Positions 10,499-21,578 of a DNA stretch of 64,000 nucleotides are shown one piece after another. Position 1 is the first letter of the stretch. Each line of letters starts with the position of its first letter. The DNA lies in NCBI GenBank assembly GCA_029215795.1, contig JARDYH010000001.1:13353501-13417500 (forward strand), written 5' to 3'. The stretch is from Anniella stebbinsi. Its lineage: Eukaryota; Chordata; Lepidosauria; Squamata; Anniellidae. The position numbers and the translations under genes are program-made. Below the pieces are notes generated by a model that worked only from the letters and a program-made list of their open reading frames with translations, was not told the origin of the DNA and did not search any database.

Positions 10499-10980
10499 AC
10501 ATAAGAACATAAAAAGAGCAATGCTGGAACAGACCAAAGGCCTATCCACTCTAGCATTCCACTCTGTGTGTGTGTGTGTGTGTGAATTGCCCAGAGAGCT
10601 TCAACTATGTGGTGGTATATTATATATGATGAAGGAAAGAAATGAATGGATGAATTCCCACGGTGGCTGACCAACAGTCTGTAAGAATGTTACAAGTACG
10701 TCACAAATGCAATAGCACCCTCCATTTCATGTTCTCTATCAATTGGTATACAGAGGCATGACGCCTCTGGAACTGGAGGTAGCATATAGCTATAGTACTA
10801 GTAGCTGTTGAAAACCATATCCATCATGAATTTATTTTATCCTTTTATAAAGCCGATTTGGTGGCCATCACTATATCTGGTAGTAGGAAATTCCATAGTT
10901 TAACAATGTACTTCAGTTCTTCTCTTTCTCCCTTTTTCTATCCTGAATACTCCTGGGGTTCATGATCAAGTGAATGGGTT
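10499..10980 (-). mobile_element. CR1-like LINE 3' region, decayed
   Basis: It begins 'aagaacataaaaagagcaat', the complement of the usual 'cttcttatgttctt' end, and runs to 'ggccatcactatatctggta' with 'aaattccatagtttaac'. This is the reverse order of the plus-strand copy at 29530-29893. A GT microsatellite (about 10564-10584) interrupts it. Confidence 0.55.
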
Positions 10981-10997
10981 TAGGTTAATTTATCTAT

Positions 10998-11032
<35 letters not shown>

Positions 11033-11048
11033 TATTATTATTATTTCT
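10998..11048. repeat. (ATC)n-(ATT)n microsatellite
   Basis: A run of ATC trinucleotides continues into ATT trinucleotides, about 50 bp in total. Confidence 0.9.
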
Positions 11049-11112
11049 ATACCACCCCATAGCCAAAACTCTCTTGGTGATTTCTAAATGTAGGATCCCT
11101 CTTCAGACTTTG

Positions 11113-11741
11113 ACCTCCATCACACCTAATTTCCCCCCCTGGTTTGCCTCCACGTTTCTTTTTACCTCTGATGCAGAAGCGCACCAAGCTTATGATCCCT
11201 TTCACATGAATTGCTGCTCTTTCGCTCCTTTGCTATTCTACTCTACTCCACTCCACTCCACCCCACCACTTCTCTTTCTCCCTCCAGTCAGATCCTGTCA
11301 GATGAGCCCTTCAACCAGACAGCCTTTCTGCTGGGCAAAAATGGAATGACCCTTTAGTCTGGCTCTTTGGGGGCATTGAGGGAGTACAATCCTGTCTCTG
11401 CAGAGATTCGGGTACTGTATGATTTTAAAAAGGCTTTCGAGCCTGGGATGCAAGGTTTGGGTTTTATATTGAGGCTTGGAGCGGCCTGCTGAGAGAGATC
11501 GCTTTTCCCAGCCAGGACCTGATGCAAGCCATTCAAGCCCCCAGTTCCTTTAAAACTACATGGAGGCTTAGGACACATTAAATGCACTTAGGGAAAATAA
11601 TCCAGACTTTTAGCATTCTAGGATAGGCTGGGAAAGAGGCGGGGTGTCAGCAGGACAGGCACAGTGTCATGTGAGCACCATGCTGCAAATCCACATGCCA
11701 GGCATGGCAAGAGTGCACTAAATTGCTGGTGTGATGGAGCC
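11113..11741. mobile_element. MITE-F copy 1
   Basis: It starts 'acctccatcacacc' and ends 'ggtgtgatggagc', so it has short inverted ends. Its first half is the reverse complement of 41220-41475, and its last 120 bp match the end of that copy ('ggtgtcagcaggacaggcac', 'atgctgcaaatccaca'). The family is non-coding. No clear target duplication is visible. Confidence 0.65.
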
Positions 11742-12190
11742 CTTTGTATCTAATATCCTCAGGACCGAATATACCCAGGAGGGATAACCATGTTGGCTGT
11801 AGGACCAATGCGTAAAGGCTTGCTTCCTCCACCACCACCCTCCACGTGATCATGAATGCATGGAAGGAATTTCTGAAGGGGGGTCTTGTCAAAGCAAGTT
11901 GTTAACTTGGAGCTATCCTACAATTCCCATTCTACAATTCCCGCTTGCCTTCATATGCCAAATTCAGGGGCCCCTCTGTGTCCATGGGCTCATTCTCATG
12001 GTCAGGGCATCCCCTTGAAGCAATCATATAGTGTTTTCTTTATAGGTAAGGGATGTTGAACCTCTTTCATCCCAAATTTATTTTTAGAGAAGTTCTTGGG
12101 ACCACATTCCAGTAGTGGGCAGGACCAATGGCAAAAGGGGTGAGATGAAACCCAAAGAGGTGGAGCCAAAATACCAACAACAGCCCAGCG
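11742..12190. other. mixed DNA with an interspersed-repeat fragment
   Basis: The part 12050-12190 shares the phrases 'gttgaacctctttc', 'accacattccagtagtggg' and a distal 'tattttagct' with 19190-19330 and 29950-30110. These three are fragments of one old repeat, possibly hAT-related, whose ends I could not define. Confidence 0.4.
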
Positions 12191-12470
12191 TATTTTAGCT
12201 TCTTTCAGTCAGAAACTAACTAAATGGGGGGGGGGGACTGTACAGAAGGTGGAAACAGCCGAATGATTGGTGGTTAGGGAAAAGAGTGTGCTATCTGGGG
12301 AATCCCAATTGCTGGATTTTGACCCCCAACAGGGGTCCCCCCTACAAGAGCACCTGCACCCCTGTTGTAGGGTATAATTCCATCCTAACTGAATTAAATG
12401 TTTTTCAGTAGAAAGTACAATGGTAGTTATTGCTTTTCATTTCTTCCTACCTCTCTCCCTTATTTCCATC

Positions 12471-12508
<38 letters not shown>
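12471..12508. repeat. (TA)n microsatellite
   Basis: A TA dinucleotide run of about 36 bp. Confidence 0.95.
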
Positions 12509-12513
<5 letters not shown>

Positions 12514-13300
12514 AGGAGGTGGCTAATTAATTCAGCATGCACATTCATTACAGGACTGCATTCCCATACTTTCTGAATGGCAAGCCAGTCGGGTGAGGAG
12601 GAATGTTCTTTTTAAAAGGTATAGCGAAGCTATAACCAATTTCACGATAAGCCTCACTATTCTTGCATGCTGAAAGAGTAAAACATTAAGCTTGATTTAA
12701 TGCTGGGAATTGGTTTTCTAAATACAGTTGTGGTCATTAAATTTCACAAAGGCCTCTTTCAAAAACACGCCACAGTATTGATCGGCAAGCTCCCCAATTT
12801 AAAATCTTACTATGCACACAAGAATTTGAGTGCATTTCGCCTTCTGCAGTCAAATAATATAATACCCACAAATCAGAAGCACTATTAAAGAGCTGGTTAG
12901 ATTACAAAATGCAGCTGTTCTTGGCAAATTCCATCATTTGAATAATAAAATCACTGTGCAATTAAAAGCATCAGGCATTTCTGCTTTCCTACTGATAAAC
13001 ATTTAACAAAAGCTTTCCTTACAATTACCACCTTCCTCTCAGTAATGCTATAATACAGGAGTCATTCTGAAGGTAGGAAAAGCCATTATGTGTACAACTA
13101 GAAGATTTGGGGGCATTTCTGAAAGTCAAGAATTCCAAATGACAAACACAAGTTAATGGGATCTGGCACCTCATAGATCAAGCTATCCTTCCTAGCATGT
13201 GTAGTAACACCATCAGCAGTCAAAACTTAGAACTAAGGAACTGGTATGGACTAGAAGGTCAATCGATTCATATTAAGGTCAATACTAAACTGTAAGCCAA
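12509..13300. other. AT-rich unique DNA, candidate conserved non-coding element
   Basis: This repeat-free AT-rich block carries several TAATTA/ATTAAA-type cores ('ctaattaattcagcatgcac' near 12521, 'tgcaattaaaagcat' near 12957). Its texture resembles developmental enhancers rather than decayed transposons. It contains a 62-codon open frame (12700-12888) without a recognisable domain. The call is based on appearance only. Confidence 0.25.
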
Positions 13301-13313
13301 ATTGTCTGACAAC

Positions 13314-13390
13314 ATTCCTAACCATGGTGGCTGTATAACCACAGTTGTCACTCAGACAACTGTGGTTATACAGCCACCATGGTTAGGAAT
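13314..13390. repeat. perfect 36-bp hairpin
   Basis: The arm 13314-13349 is exactly complementary to 13355-13390, with a 5-bp loop 'actca'. The arm contains 'aaccatggtggctgtataac'. A perfect 36-bp stem is unusually long for unique DNA and would form a stable cruciform or pre-miRNA-like RNA hairpin. It may be the core of a recent MITE. Confidence 0.85.
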
Positions 13391-13489
13391 GGTTCACACA
13401 ACACTTTAAGCCATAACGTTTAGCTCAAAATGCTTAATCACCAGCATGTCATCCAAACAGAGTCAATGAATGGCATACAATCTTCTGCC

Positions 13490-13970
13490 TAGTGTTGTAT
13501 GAGAATTTCATTTCCGTTTGTTATTGATCAGAATTTACCCATTTTGCTCTTCCCAAACCCGAACGCAGACCCAAATGCAATCTGTGGTCAAAGTCCATTA
13601 ATTCTGAGCTTGCGATACAATTCACAGTTCCAAATAATGCATTGGGAAAATGCATACATTAAACAAACATTTGCAAGAAAACAATCTTTTGAAAAACGCA
13701 CACAGGCACACTTGAATCAATGGAAGCAGAATGTGTACATTAAAAGAATTGAAGCACACATTTGGGAAAAATGTGTACAAAAACATGCATAATTTTCATG
13801 CACACAGAGAAAAACCATTGTGCTCTGATACAGGCATGAATCAGAAGCTTCAAGACGTTCAACCATGATTAAAAGTGGTGAAACTCACCACATAAGTGGA
13901 ATGGGGCTATGTCAAGCAGACCTGCCCCCTGATGCCATGTCAAGTTGGTAGCAAATTGGGGGGTTGTGTA
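13490..13970. other. possible old hAT element interior
   Basis: Phrases such as 'gaatgtgtacatta', 'aaaaatgtgtac' and 'gcacacagagaaaaa' resemble the interiors of the hAT elements at 19636-20048 and 57555-57934. Ends and a target duplication were not found, so this is tentative. The 97-codon open frame at 13499-13792 is probably a by-product. Confidence 0.3.
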
Positions 13971-13973
13971 GAG

Positions 13974-14033
13974 TTTCTTCTTCTTCTTCTTCTTCTTCTT
14001 CTTCTTCTTCTTCTTCTTCTTCTTCTTCTTCTT
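13974..14033. repeat. (TTC)n microsatellite
   Basis: A pure TTC/CTT trinucleotide run of about 60 bp. Confidence 0.95.
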
Positions 14034-15515
14034 CATCGTCGTTACAAAGAGAGTTGAAGCCCTAGCCTTTTTTTTTTAATACACATCTGTCTCTCCCTTC
14101 ATGGTAGGTGGTAGTTTGAGAAATCAATGGTGGGGAAGGGATTGCGTATGTACAGTCCTCTATCTGCATATCGCAGCAACCTACATGTTTGGTTGAGGAG
14201 ACAAATTGGAATTGGAATATTATTCCATCTCGCTCACAAGGTTTTCTATACAACTGGGAGATACACTTGCTGAAATATTTCTCTAACTACAAGATGAAGC
14301 ACCAAGATGGGAGCTCCTAGACTTTGTCAACTCTAACCCGTTTATTCTTGTATATTTCTCAGTCCCTCTCCAGTAGGGCTTCATGCCTCAGGGTTGATGT
14401 TTTCATTTCCAGTACTTACCTGGCTCTTCATTTTCATTTTCCTAGAAACTTCTTAATATCTCAGAGGGAAAGAGACGGAGGGAGAAAAACTATGATTCAC
14501 TATCTACAGCATCAGAGTGAAATTTGAAAGGACATTGCTCAATACAGATATTCATCTTGATTTTGTTTTGTTCGATGACACTTATCAACCAATTATCCAA
14601 AGGCCTCTATTACACACTTGAGGAATCTTGGACTGCGCAGCTCCATTCTCCTCATCTCTCTCTCTCTAAATCCAGGACTTTATTAGTAGCAAAATATCTG
14701 GTAAATGTTTGGAACAGGGATGTGGGGGAATGCACAACAGAATCAAATGAGTTTGGATTTCTAAGACCCACAGTTTCTGCAATGGACCAGTTTTCCCCCA
14801 GTTGCACAGATTACAGGGACTTGCAGGCCAGGTATTAATATTTATTTATTATTATTATTATATTATTATTATTATTAATTATTTTAAAAAACTTTCTGGA
14901 ATTTTACACCTATTTAGCCATAGAGAAATACATAAAAAATAAGGTTGAAAAATCGCTGGCCAAAAATGCGCCTTTTCCCCAAATGCACCTTTTAGAGGTA
15001 TTTGCGCATTTTGGGTGGGTGGGTCTGGAAGTGTGAATTACTGCAACTGCAAAGTTGAGCAAATTCAGAAAACTTGGAGAAAAAAATCCGATTCCATTAA
15101 TGAATGGATGTTGCAGCAAAAGGCACCTGACAACCTGTGAAACGTAGATGGAACAGTTTTTTTTCATAATGTGTATATCCCCAAATTGGAATATTTGAAT
15201 TCTGCAATATGGTCTGCTTTCTGCTTGGAGCTTAGGATTTTCAGATATGCAAACAGGAAAATGAGGATAGGTTTACCAGCTGCTACTGCCACAATGGCCC
15301 TTCACTTGGCATCGAAAGAACATTTTCTATATTGCTTTTTCTGTGTAGATGATGTACTGCCTGGTGTAAAGTAACAGGTTCCCAAATGCAATCTATTACC
15401 TTTCTGTCCTCAGTTTTCTCTTGACAGTTTTGATCACACCAATGAAGAAAGGAGGTAGATCGAAGGATGTGCACACTCAGACATCAGACATCAGATTGTA
15501 ATGTCTACAGACCAG
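14034..15515. other. unassigned DNA with ATT runs
   Basis: No gene is supported. An ATT microsatellite lies at about 14840-14880. The part at about 14900-15020 ('aaaatgcgccttttccccaa') again resembles the interior of the old hAT family. Two ~65-105 codon open frames lack any recognisable domain. Confidence 0.3.
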
Positions 15516-16050
15516 GGCCTCATCTACACCACATGTTTATCCCAGGGCAGTCTCGAGGACATCTCTGTGCATCCAAATGGCATACAGTTGACCTCGGGGT
15601 GAATGGGAGACAAGTGCTCCATTTTCCCGGGATAGCTGGGACTGGGTTTTTCCCTTTTTTTTTTTTTTTGGCAGGTCTTGGGACTATCCTGAGCTCCACA
15701 GGCCGTGTGGCTTTCTCTTCCAGGGTTGTCCCTCTTCCCTGTGAGTATCGGAGCTCAGGAAAAAGACAAGGAAGTATGTGTGGAAAGTCCATGGATATCG
15801 GGGGTGAGCATCTTTGCCATCTTTGGGATGGCGCTCTGCATCTTCCAGTTGGTTGTTGTTTTTTAAAACCCTACCTGTTGCGCAATCCTCTTGTCCTGTA
15901 AAAACAAAAAAAACCTTCCCCCAGGGACATCCCTCCCCTACTTCCAGGACAACTAGCTGTCATGTGCCCCATGAGGGATGATCGCTGAAGTTGAAAACTT
16001 CACAATCATCCCTCCCCAGTCTCAGAAGGCCTCTAGGTGTAGATGTGCCC
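15516..16050. mobile_element. MITE-E copy 1 (3-bp CAG duplication)
   Basis: Ends GGCCTCATCTACACC and GGTGTAGATGTGCCC are inverted repeats, flanked by CAG at 15513-15515 and 16051-16053. A 3-bp duplication of the CWG type is consistent with PIF/Harbinger elements, but no transposase is present to confirm this. The 144-codon open frame at 15467-15901 runs from flanking DNA into the element and shows no domain. Confidence 0.7.
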
Positions 16051-16096
16051 CAGGGCTCTCAGGCCAGGGAGCAAAATTTGGCCACATCCCTACAGG

Positions 16097-16417
16097 TAGG
16101 CTGACCATATGAAAAGGAGGACAGGGCTCATGTAACTTTTAACAGTTGAAGAGAAAAGGGAATTTCAGCCAGTGTCATCTGTATGCAATTAGTACCAGGT
16201 GAAATCACCTCTTCATCAAAGCAATTAAAGTTGCATGCACTATACTGGAGTGACCAGATACAAAAGAGGGCAGGGCTCCTGCAGCTTTAAGTGTTGTAAT
16301 AAAGAGGGAATCTCACCAGGTACAAATTGCATACAAATGACACTGGCTGAATTTCCCTCTTCTCTACAACTGTTAAAGTTACAGGATCCCTGTCCTCCTT
16401 TTCATATGGTCAGCCTA
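16097..16417. mobile_element. MITE-A copy 2 (hAT)
   Basis: Ends TAGGCTGACCATATG and its complement, with a perfect 8-bp duplication cctacagg at 16089-16096 and 16418-16425. Length 321 bp, double-hairpin interior. Confidence 0.9.
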
Positions 16418-16462
16418 CCTACAGGGCTCCTGAGATGTCCATGCTCATACACTTATACTGGA

Positions 16463-17214
16463 CTAGCTGATATGCCCGGCGTTGCTTGGGTCTGTGAATA
16501 ATTTTTATAATATTTCTTTGATAACTAATTTTTTTTTATGTAAAAGCCTGACTGTACCATTGAGATAGAAGAGTGAATATAGGATTGACTGATATAGCTG
16601 AGGCTAGAATGGAATGGCGTGGGGGGGGTAGTGGCAGTTGGAGAAAGTCAGGTAGAAGGAGAACAAAGACAGCAAGAGGTCACGGAAGTGGGAGCTGAGT
16701 TAGGATTGAGAGATAGTGACCTGGTTTGCTCACCCATACTTTATTTCAAATCAGCCACTCTACATGCCAGTACTACACCTCCCAGCATGCCTTTGGCAGC
16801 CCGCAGGTGCCCGCATCCTCTGAGAAGTCCTCTTGTTGCAGATGCTGCTCCTCGATAGAGCTTCGAGGAGTAGCATCGCCAAGGAGGGGATTGGCAAACG
16901 GCTATCAGTGGATGCACCCAGCTCCAGCCAATCCTCCTGGGACTGCCTTAGCCTGTGTTTCTCACCCACCAAATGCTACATCAGGAGCCTGTCCTGAAGG
17001 GCCGAGGCTGGGCCAAAGGCATAAAGCTAGGTTTTTATTAAATTCTTTGAAAACACTTAAAGCCCCCAAAAATCATGTTTTTCGATTTTTTTCTGATCCG
17101 TGTACACGAAGATCTGTCTGGGTGAACAGTATTAAGGCAGTACCATAGGTGGAAGTGGGGAAACGTTTCCGGAAATACGTGATGCACACATACTTTCCGC
17201 TTTATAGGTAGAGA
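16463..17214 (-). mobile_element. Helitron deletion copy
   Basis: Read on the minus strand it starts TCTCTACCTATAAAGCGGAA at 17214 and ends GCCGGGCATATCAGCTAG at 16463, flanked by A and T as Helitrons are. It shares with 6845-9175 both ends and the interior block containing 'cccagcatgc' and the near-palindrome 'cctcgatagagcttcgagga'. It is 752 bp against 2331 bp, so one is a deletion or expansion of the other. It is non-coding. Confidence 0.8.
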
Positions 17215-17991
17215 TTTAGCCCTTTGGCTGAAAGAGTTTCAACACTCCTGTGGCAGATCATGCATAAGGGACTTATGTGTTTAAGACTAGCGATCGCCAT
17301 AGGAATAAGTCCAAACACTCTGGAACACAGTCTTCTCGTGGGAAATGGCAACGACTAGGTAAACTTTTGCACTGCAGCCATCTCTGATTAAAGGCTCGAA
17401 TATAGCCTAGTGAAAGGCTGTATTTCCATTCTAAAGTGAAAAGCCCAGAGATTCCACCGACGGCATTAATGATCAAGTGCACTATAGGCCTGCATACTTA
17501 CTGTAGCTTTTACACATTCGCTTCAACCACTTTTCCTCCCTGATTTGCGACGTTTTTACGAAATGCTTTTCAATTCAACCTTCCCTGAGTCACTTCTATT
17601 GACGGCCTGCAGAGGTAAAGAAGCACTCCGTTTAAAGTAAAGGAGGGAGGGATTGTGTTATGAAAAGGTGAGGCTATTAAAATACATTTTTCAAGGACTG
17701 AATTTGGTTGTGTGTGTCAGTGGAATATGAGGAGGGTGAGAGTGAATGGATCATTATTTCCATTCAACAACTCAGCAGTCCAAGGTTCCCAAGCAACTAT
17801 ACTTAATGTGTCATAAAGGTTTGCTGGGTGTTTGCAAGAAGACACTCATCACCCTGTGTTAGGCTTATGTGGATAATTTGCCATAGACCAGTAATTCCTC
17901 AAACTGCACACAACGAGAGGATTGCTTGGGTACTGTGAGAAAGAAATTCATTAACTAATTAAAATATTCTGTAAGTCCAAAGCATGCAGAC
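17215..17991. other. unassigned unique DNA
   Basis: No repeat ends or convincing coding frame. It contains a short GTGTGTGT run near 17710. Confidence 0.3.
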
Positions 17992-18333
17992 TAGGGATGT
18001 GTATATCAGCAAAACTTGAGCATGCCTAAATTTTCTGACTTCCATCTCAACGCTTGTTCTGACTCGAACGAGCTTTTCTCTCCTTTCCTTTTCTCATGAA
18101 AACCCATGTGTATTTCTATTTGTATTTTTCAGAAGGTACTCATCAGCTGTTTTTTAAATGTACGCCTGCTGCTGCCTGCTGAACGCATTTTTTGTTTCAC
18201 TCAAAGAATTGCAATGCAAGCTTGAAAATGTATGGGCTGCAGATGGTGTCTGAGTGTGTATTCATCCAGAAGATGTGAACTGGGTAAAATCCTGATCAAA
18301 ACCCAACTGATGTGACATTCTCATATATCCCTA
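17992..18333. mobile_element. probable hAT MITE with TAGGGAT ends
   Basis: It begins TAGGGATGTGTATATCAGC and ends ATATATCCCTA. The ends fit the TAGGGATG hAT group in this window, but flanking 8-mers (atgcagac, acacatac) match at only 5 of 8 positions. I treat it as probable. Confidence 0.5.
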
Positions 18334-18377
18334 ACACATACAAGGCTGCCATTTTTCAAGGACATTGCTGTGACTAT

Positions 18378-19038
18378 GGTTAGATCTACACTACTTCTTG
18401 ATAGTGGTATTGAAGTACACTGATAACTGTCGGGGCACAATCCAAATTCCATGTGCCACTTTCATTGGCTCAATTCGGATGACATATTAAGCAACGGAGG
18501 GGTAAATAACGTACTGACCATGCGTTAGGCAGGAGGAGCTCCACAGACGACATGCTGCAGCTGGCGCTGCTCGGCACCGGCAAACGCACCGGCTGCTACG
18601 AACTTGCGGTGGCCATTTTGGTTGCAGCCTCTCCCCCTGTGTCCTCCAGCCGTATCCCAGCAGGCACCGTGAGTTCTACCGGCTGCATAGAGTGGCCAGG
18701 GTTTTTTGGCTGCTCTAGGCAGCAGAACTCTATTCCGAAACGGAATAGTCCACGGAGGGGGGGGGGGCTGAATTCGGATGGCACTTCAAACAACGGGGCT
18801 TCGGGCTAAACAACGTGCAAGCCTGTTGTTTTGCTCCATTGTTTAAAGTGCCTGATTCACATACTGTCAGTTGTGTGTGCGTTGTGTGTTGCTCTCCAAA
18901 CAACACAATAAGCAACACAACTGTCGATTGTTCCCCCCTCCTCCGTTACCTAATGTGTCATCTGAATTGAGCCATTGTGTTATTTCTTGCTTTTTATTCC
19001 ACATCTGTAATGAGTTGACACAAGGTGTAGATCTGGCC
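18378..19038. mobile_element. MITE-C copy split by MITE-D
   Basis: Ends GGTTAGATCTACAC and GTGTAGATCTGGCC are flanked by TAT at 18375-18377 and 19039-19041. The left half retains 'gtattgaagtacactgataa', typical of the other MITE-C copies. The centre is interrupted by a complete MITE-D at 18477-18973, so MITE-D is the younger insertion. Confidence 0.75.
18477..18973. mobile_element. MITE-D copy 1, nested
   Basis: Ends GGCTCAATTCGGATGACA and TGTCATCTGAATTGAGCC form inverted repeats with a 3-bp duplication ATT at 18474-18476 and 18974-18976. Length 497 bp, GC-rich centre. The second copy at 28279-28504 has AAT, the complement of ATT, at both ends. The short duplication suggests a Harbinger-like or other 3-bp-duplicating DNA transposon. 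Confidence 0.75.
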
Positions 19039-19098
19039 TATCTCTCCTTCCCATCACAAGTATGCAAAGAATAGGGACTTATGCAGAAAGTGTGGGGA

Positions 19099-19330
19099 AC
19101 CCCTTATTTATTTATTTATTTATTCATTCATTTATTTGATTTATACTCCACTTTTCTCTCCAAAAAGCAGCACTCAAGGTAGCTAAAGCAGGGATGTTGA
19201 ATCTCTTTGAGCTGAAGAACCAGATTCCATTTCAGAGAAACTCTCAGAGATTACATTCCAGTGATATGGGGGATTGAAGACAAAAGAGGCAAACCCCAAA
19301 CCACTAGAAATCCCAGTATATTGTAAGCTT
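19099..19330. other. TTTA-rich run and old repeat fragment
   Basis: 'tttatttatttatttatt' at about 19105-19130 begins a fragment with 'tttatactccacttttctct', like the antisense tail of an L2-like LINE. It is followed by the same old repeat seen at 12050 and 29950. Confidence 0.4.
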
Positions 19331-19635
19331 TAAGATCTTAGCACCAGCAATTAGTTCATATGAGCTCTTCTTGCCAGTAAAGCTCTTATTGACAGTAAAT
19401 AACTAAGCCCCCAAGAGGCATATCAACCTTTAGAATGGAGAAAAAAGTAGATAGACACAAACACTCATACACAACAATCTTAGATATCAGAATAAGCATT
19501 TCCCATCCGAATTAACCTGGAAGTGTACAATTGGCAGAGTTCCAGAACAATTGCACTCTAGAACTGCTCTGTTCTGCTCATCACTAGTTAAAACAAGCCA
19601 TTTCAAATGAGTCCAGAAAACAACAAATTGGTAAC

Positions 19636-20048
19636 TAGGGACAAACCAGTATTTTGCAGCAGTTCGCGAATCATCTAAACTTGCCCCTTTCTCAATTTTG
19701 AACATGAAAGGGAGCACATGTTTTTGAAGAATACTCACACATTCTGCTTGCGATAGGGTTAAAAAAAAGTGTTGTCGGTTTTGTTGTTGTTGGTTTTTAA
19801 ATGTGTACTTTGAAATTAGCATTTTCCCCAAACCTATGAATTTTTACATTTTAGTCAACGAGGGAAGGGAAAGTGAACACTCTTTAAAAATGTGCAGATA
19901 AATGTACACTGCTACCATTTGAGATGTGCATTTTCCCATTCAAATGGACTGAAAATCATGCCGCCAAAGGGAATGAGCCATACCAAGCTTCCATGTGACA
20001 TTTGGAAAATTTTGGCAAACTCGAACATGCCTTGTTCTCCCATCCCTA
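19636..20048. mobile_element. hAT MITE, TAGGGAC...CATCCCTA, 413 bp
   Basis: It begins TAGGGACAAACCAG and ends CATCCCTA, with a perfect 8-bp duplication ttggtaac at 19628-19635 and 20049-20056. The interior is non-coding and resembles the elements at 47855-48256 and 57555-57934. Two opposed 80-114 codon frames inside it are by-products. Confidence 0.85.
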
Positions 20049-20186
20049 TTGGTAACCAGTGTGCAATATTGATTTCCTGTATGTTAACACTTATGGTGTT
20101 GAGCATACACAACCTTAAAGATGGGGATGTCCACCTACAGGGGAAAAATGCCATTACTCTGTGTCAAGTTTCCAAGCCCTTCCGCT

Positions 20187-20733
20187 GACATGTGATACAA
20201 GAAAGAGGTCTGCCAAGTAATCCACAAAGCCTTATTCAGCCAATAAATATCTCTTTGCTCCTGAGGAGAGCTTAAACACTAGGAACATTCCTCTATGCTA
20301 AACTTGGCTAACTAAGCAAGACAATTGTCCTTTCAACAAAAGGGAAGGTCTTTTCCCTGAGCTGCTTTCATTTCAGGGAGGATTCCTCTCAAGAAACCTT
20401 TGGCGAGACGCTAGCTGAGCTGATCGCCTCTCACCTACTTTTAGCTTCGCCCGTTTGAATTTGCAGTGGACTCTGAGATCGGCCAACTCTGAAGTCCCCT
20501 CCCTCTCTGAGGACTACTGAGTTCCCACAGACTGTGAGTTGTTAGTGTTTTCACTGATAAAGTCCGGTGAAAATTCATCCCTGGCTGCAGAAGAGCCTGT
20601 GAGAATCTCCGCCCCCAATTCCTGTGTAGGTTGGTTCATTTCCAGCCCTTTTTCTTATGCTTCAGAAACTGATTCTGATTGATAGCCTGAAACTCCTTCC
20701 CCCACACCAAGGGGAACAGGCCTGGTCATGACA
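20187..20733 (-). mobile_element. possible solo LTR
   Basis: On the minus strand it begins TGTCATGACCAGGCC and ends ATCACATGTCA, giving TG...CA ends. A polyadenylation-like 'gaataagg' lies before the minus-strand 3' end (about 20228-20240), and the interior is purine-rich. No flanking duplication was found and no internal coding region is adjacent, so a decayed solo LTR is the best reading. The superfamily is not assignable. Confidence 0.45.
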
Positions 20734-21578
20734 CCCTGCTCATCAAAAATGCAATTGCTCTTACATTGCAAAAGAGCAATGTAGGTAACCCTTTCGAACG
20801 GAGGTATTCTTCAGCTGGCTGAATCACTCATGAAAGCATCCAAACCCTCTCAATAGAGTATTGGGAAATATATCCAGTTAGAAATACTAATACCACAAAT
20901 TCCCCACCCCCTCCCTGCCCCTAAATTCCCTTAGGGACCACTTTCGAGATATGGCTTATCCTAGACATCCTTCCCTCTCTTCTTAATGAGCTACAGGCTT
21001 CTCAACATCTTGAAATACATAAAAGGATTTAGAATTTGCCTGATGAGATAGATCCCGACGTGAATATGCAACGTCTTAAAATATGCATGGAGAAGTGGGC
21101 GGAAAAGTAGTTTCACCCAAGTTCAGATGCAAAATATTTCTCTCTCTCTCCCCCCCCCCCCACCTTTAAAAACTGTTAATTGCTGGTGACAGACAATCCT
21201 CCTTAAGCATTTCAGATCTTTAACACAGGAAATACGCTGACTCGATTGAGCATCTCTAAAGTATGGCAGAGTAAGGCCCCCTTCCCATGGCACACTTTGC
21301 CTTACTCAACCATCACTATATCTTTTATTTAGGAGACTTCAGAGGAAAGCCCTGATGCATTCAACGAATAAGACACATGTAAGGGGCAGGTTTGTGCCTG
21401 CTGGATCCACCGCCAGAATTCCCTGTACCCTCTGGGCTTAGCTGCAGTCCTCACTGTAGATGGCAGGAAGTGCATTTTCTGAGCAACAATATATTGTTCC
21501 AGGTTGTAATGCAAAATGTGTTGGGATGACTTGGTTCCAAATGAACAATTAAGACCTATTTGCTTTCCACAAGACCAT
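20734..21578. other. unassigned DNA
   Basis: No gene or repeat end recognised. A CT/C-rich tract lies at about 21139-21163. Confidence 0.3.
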
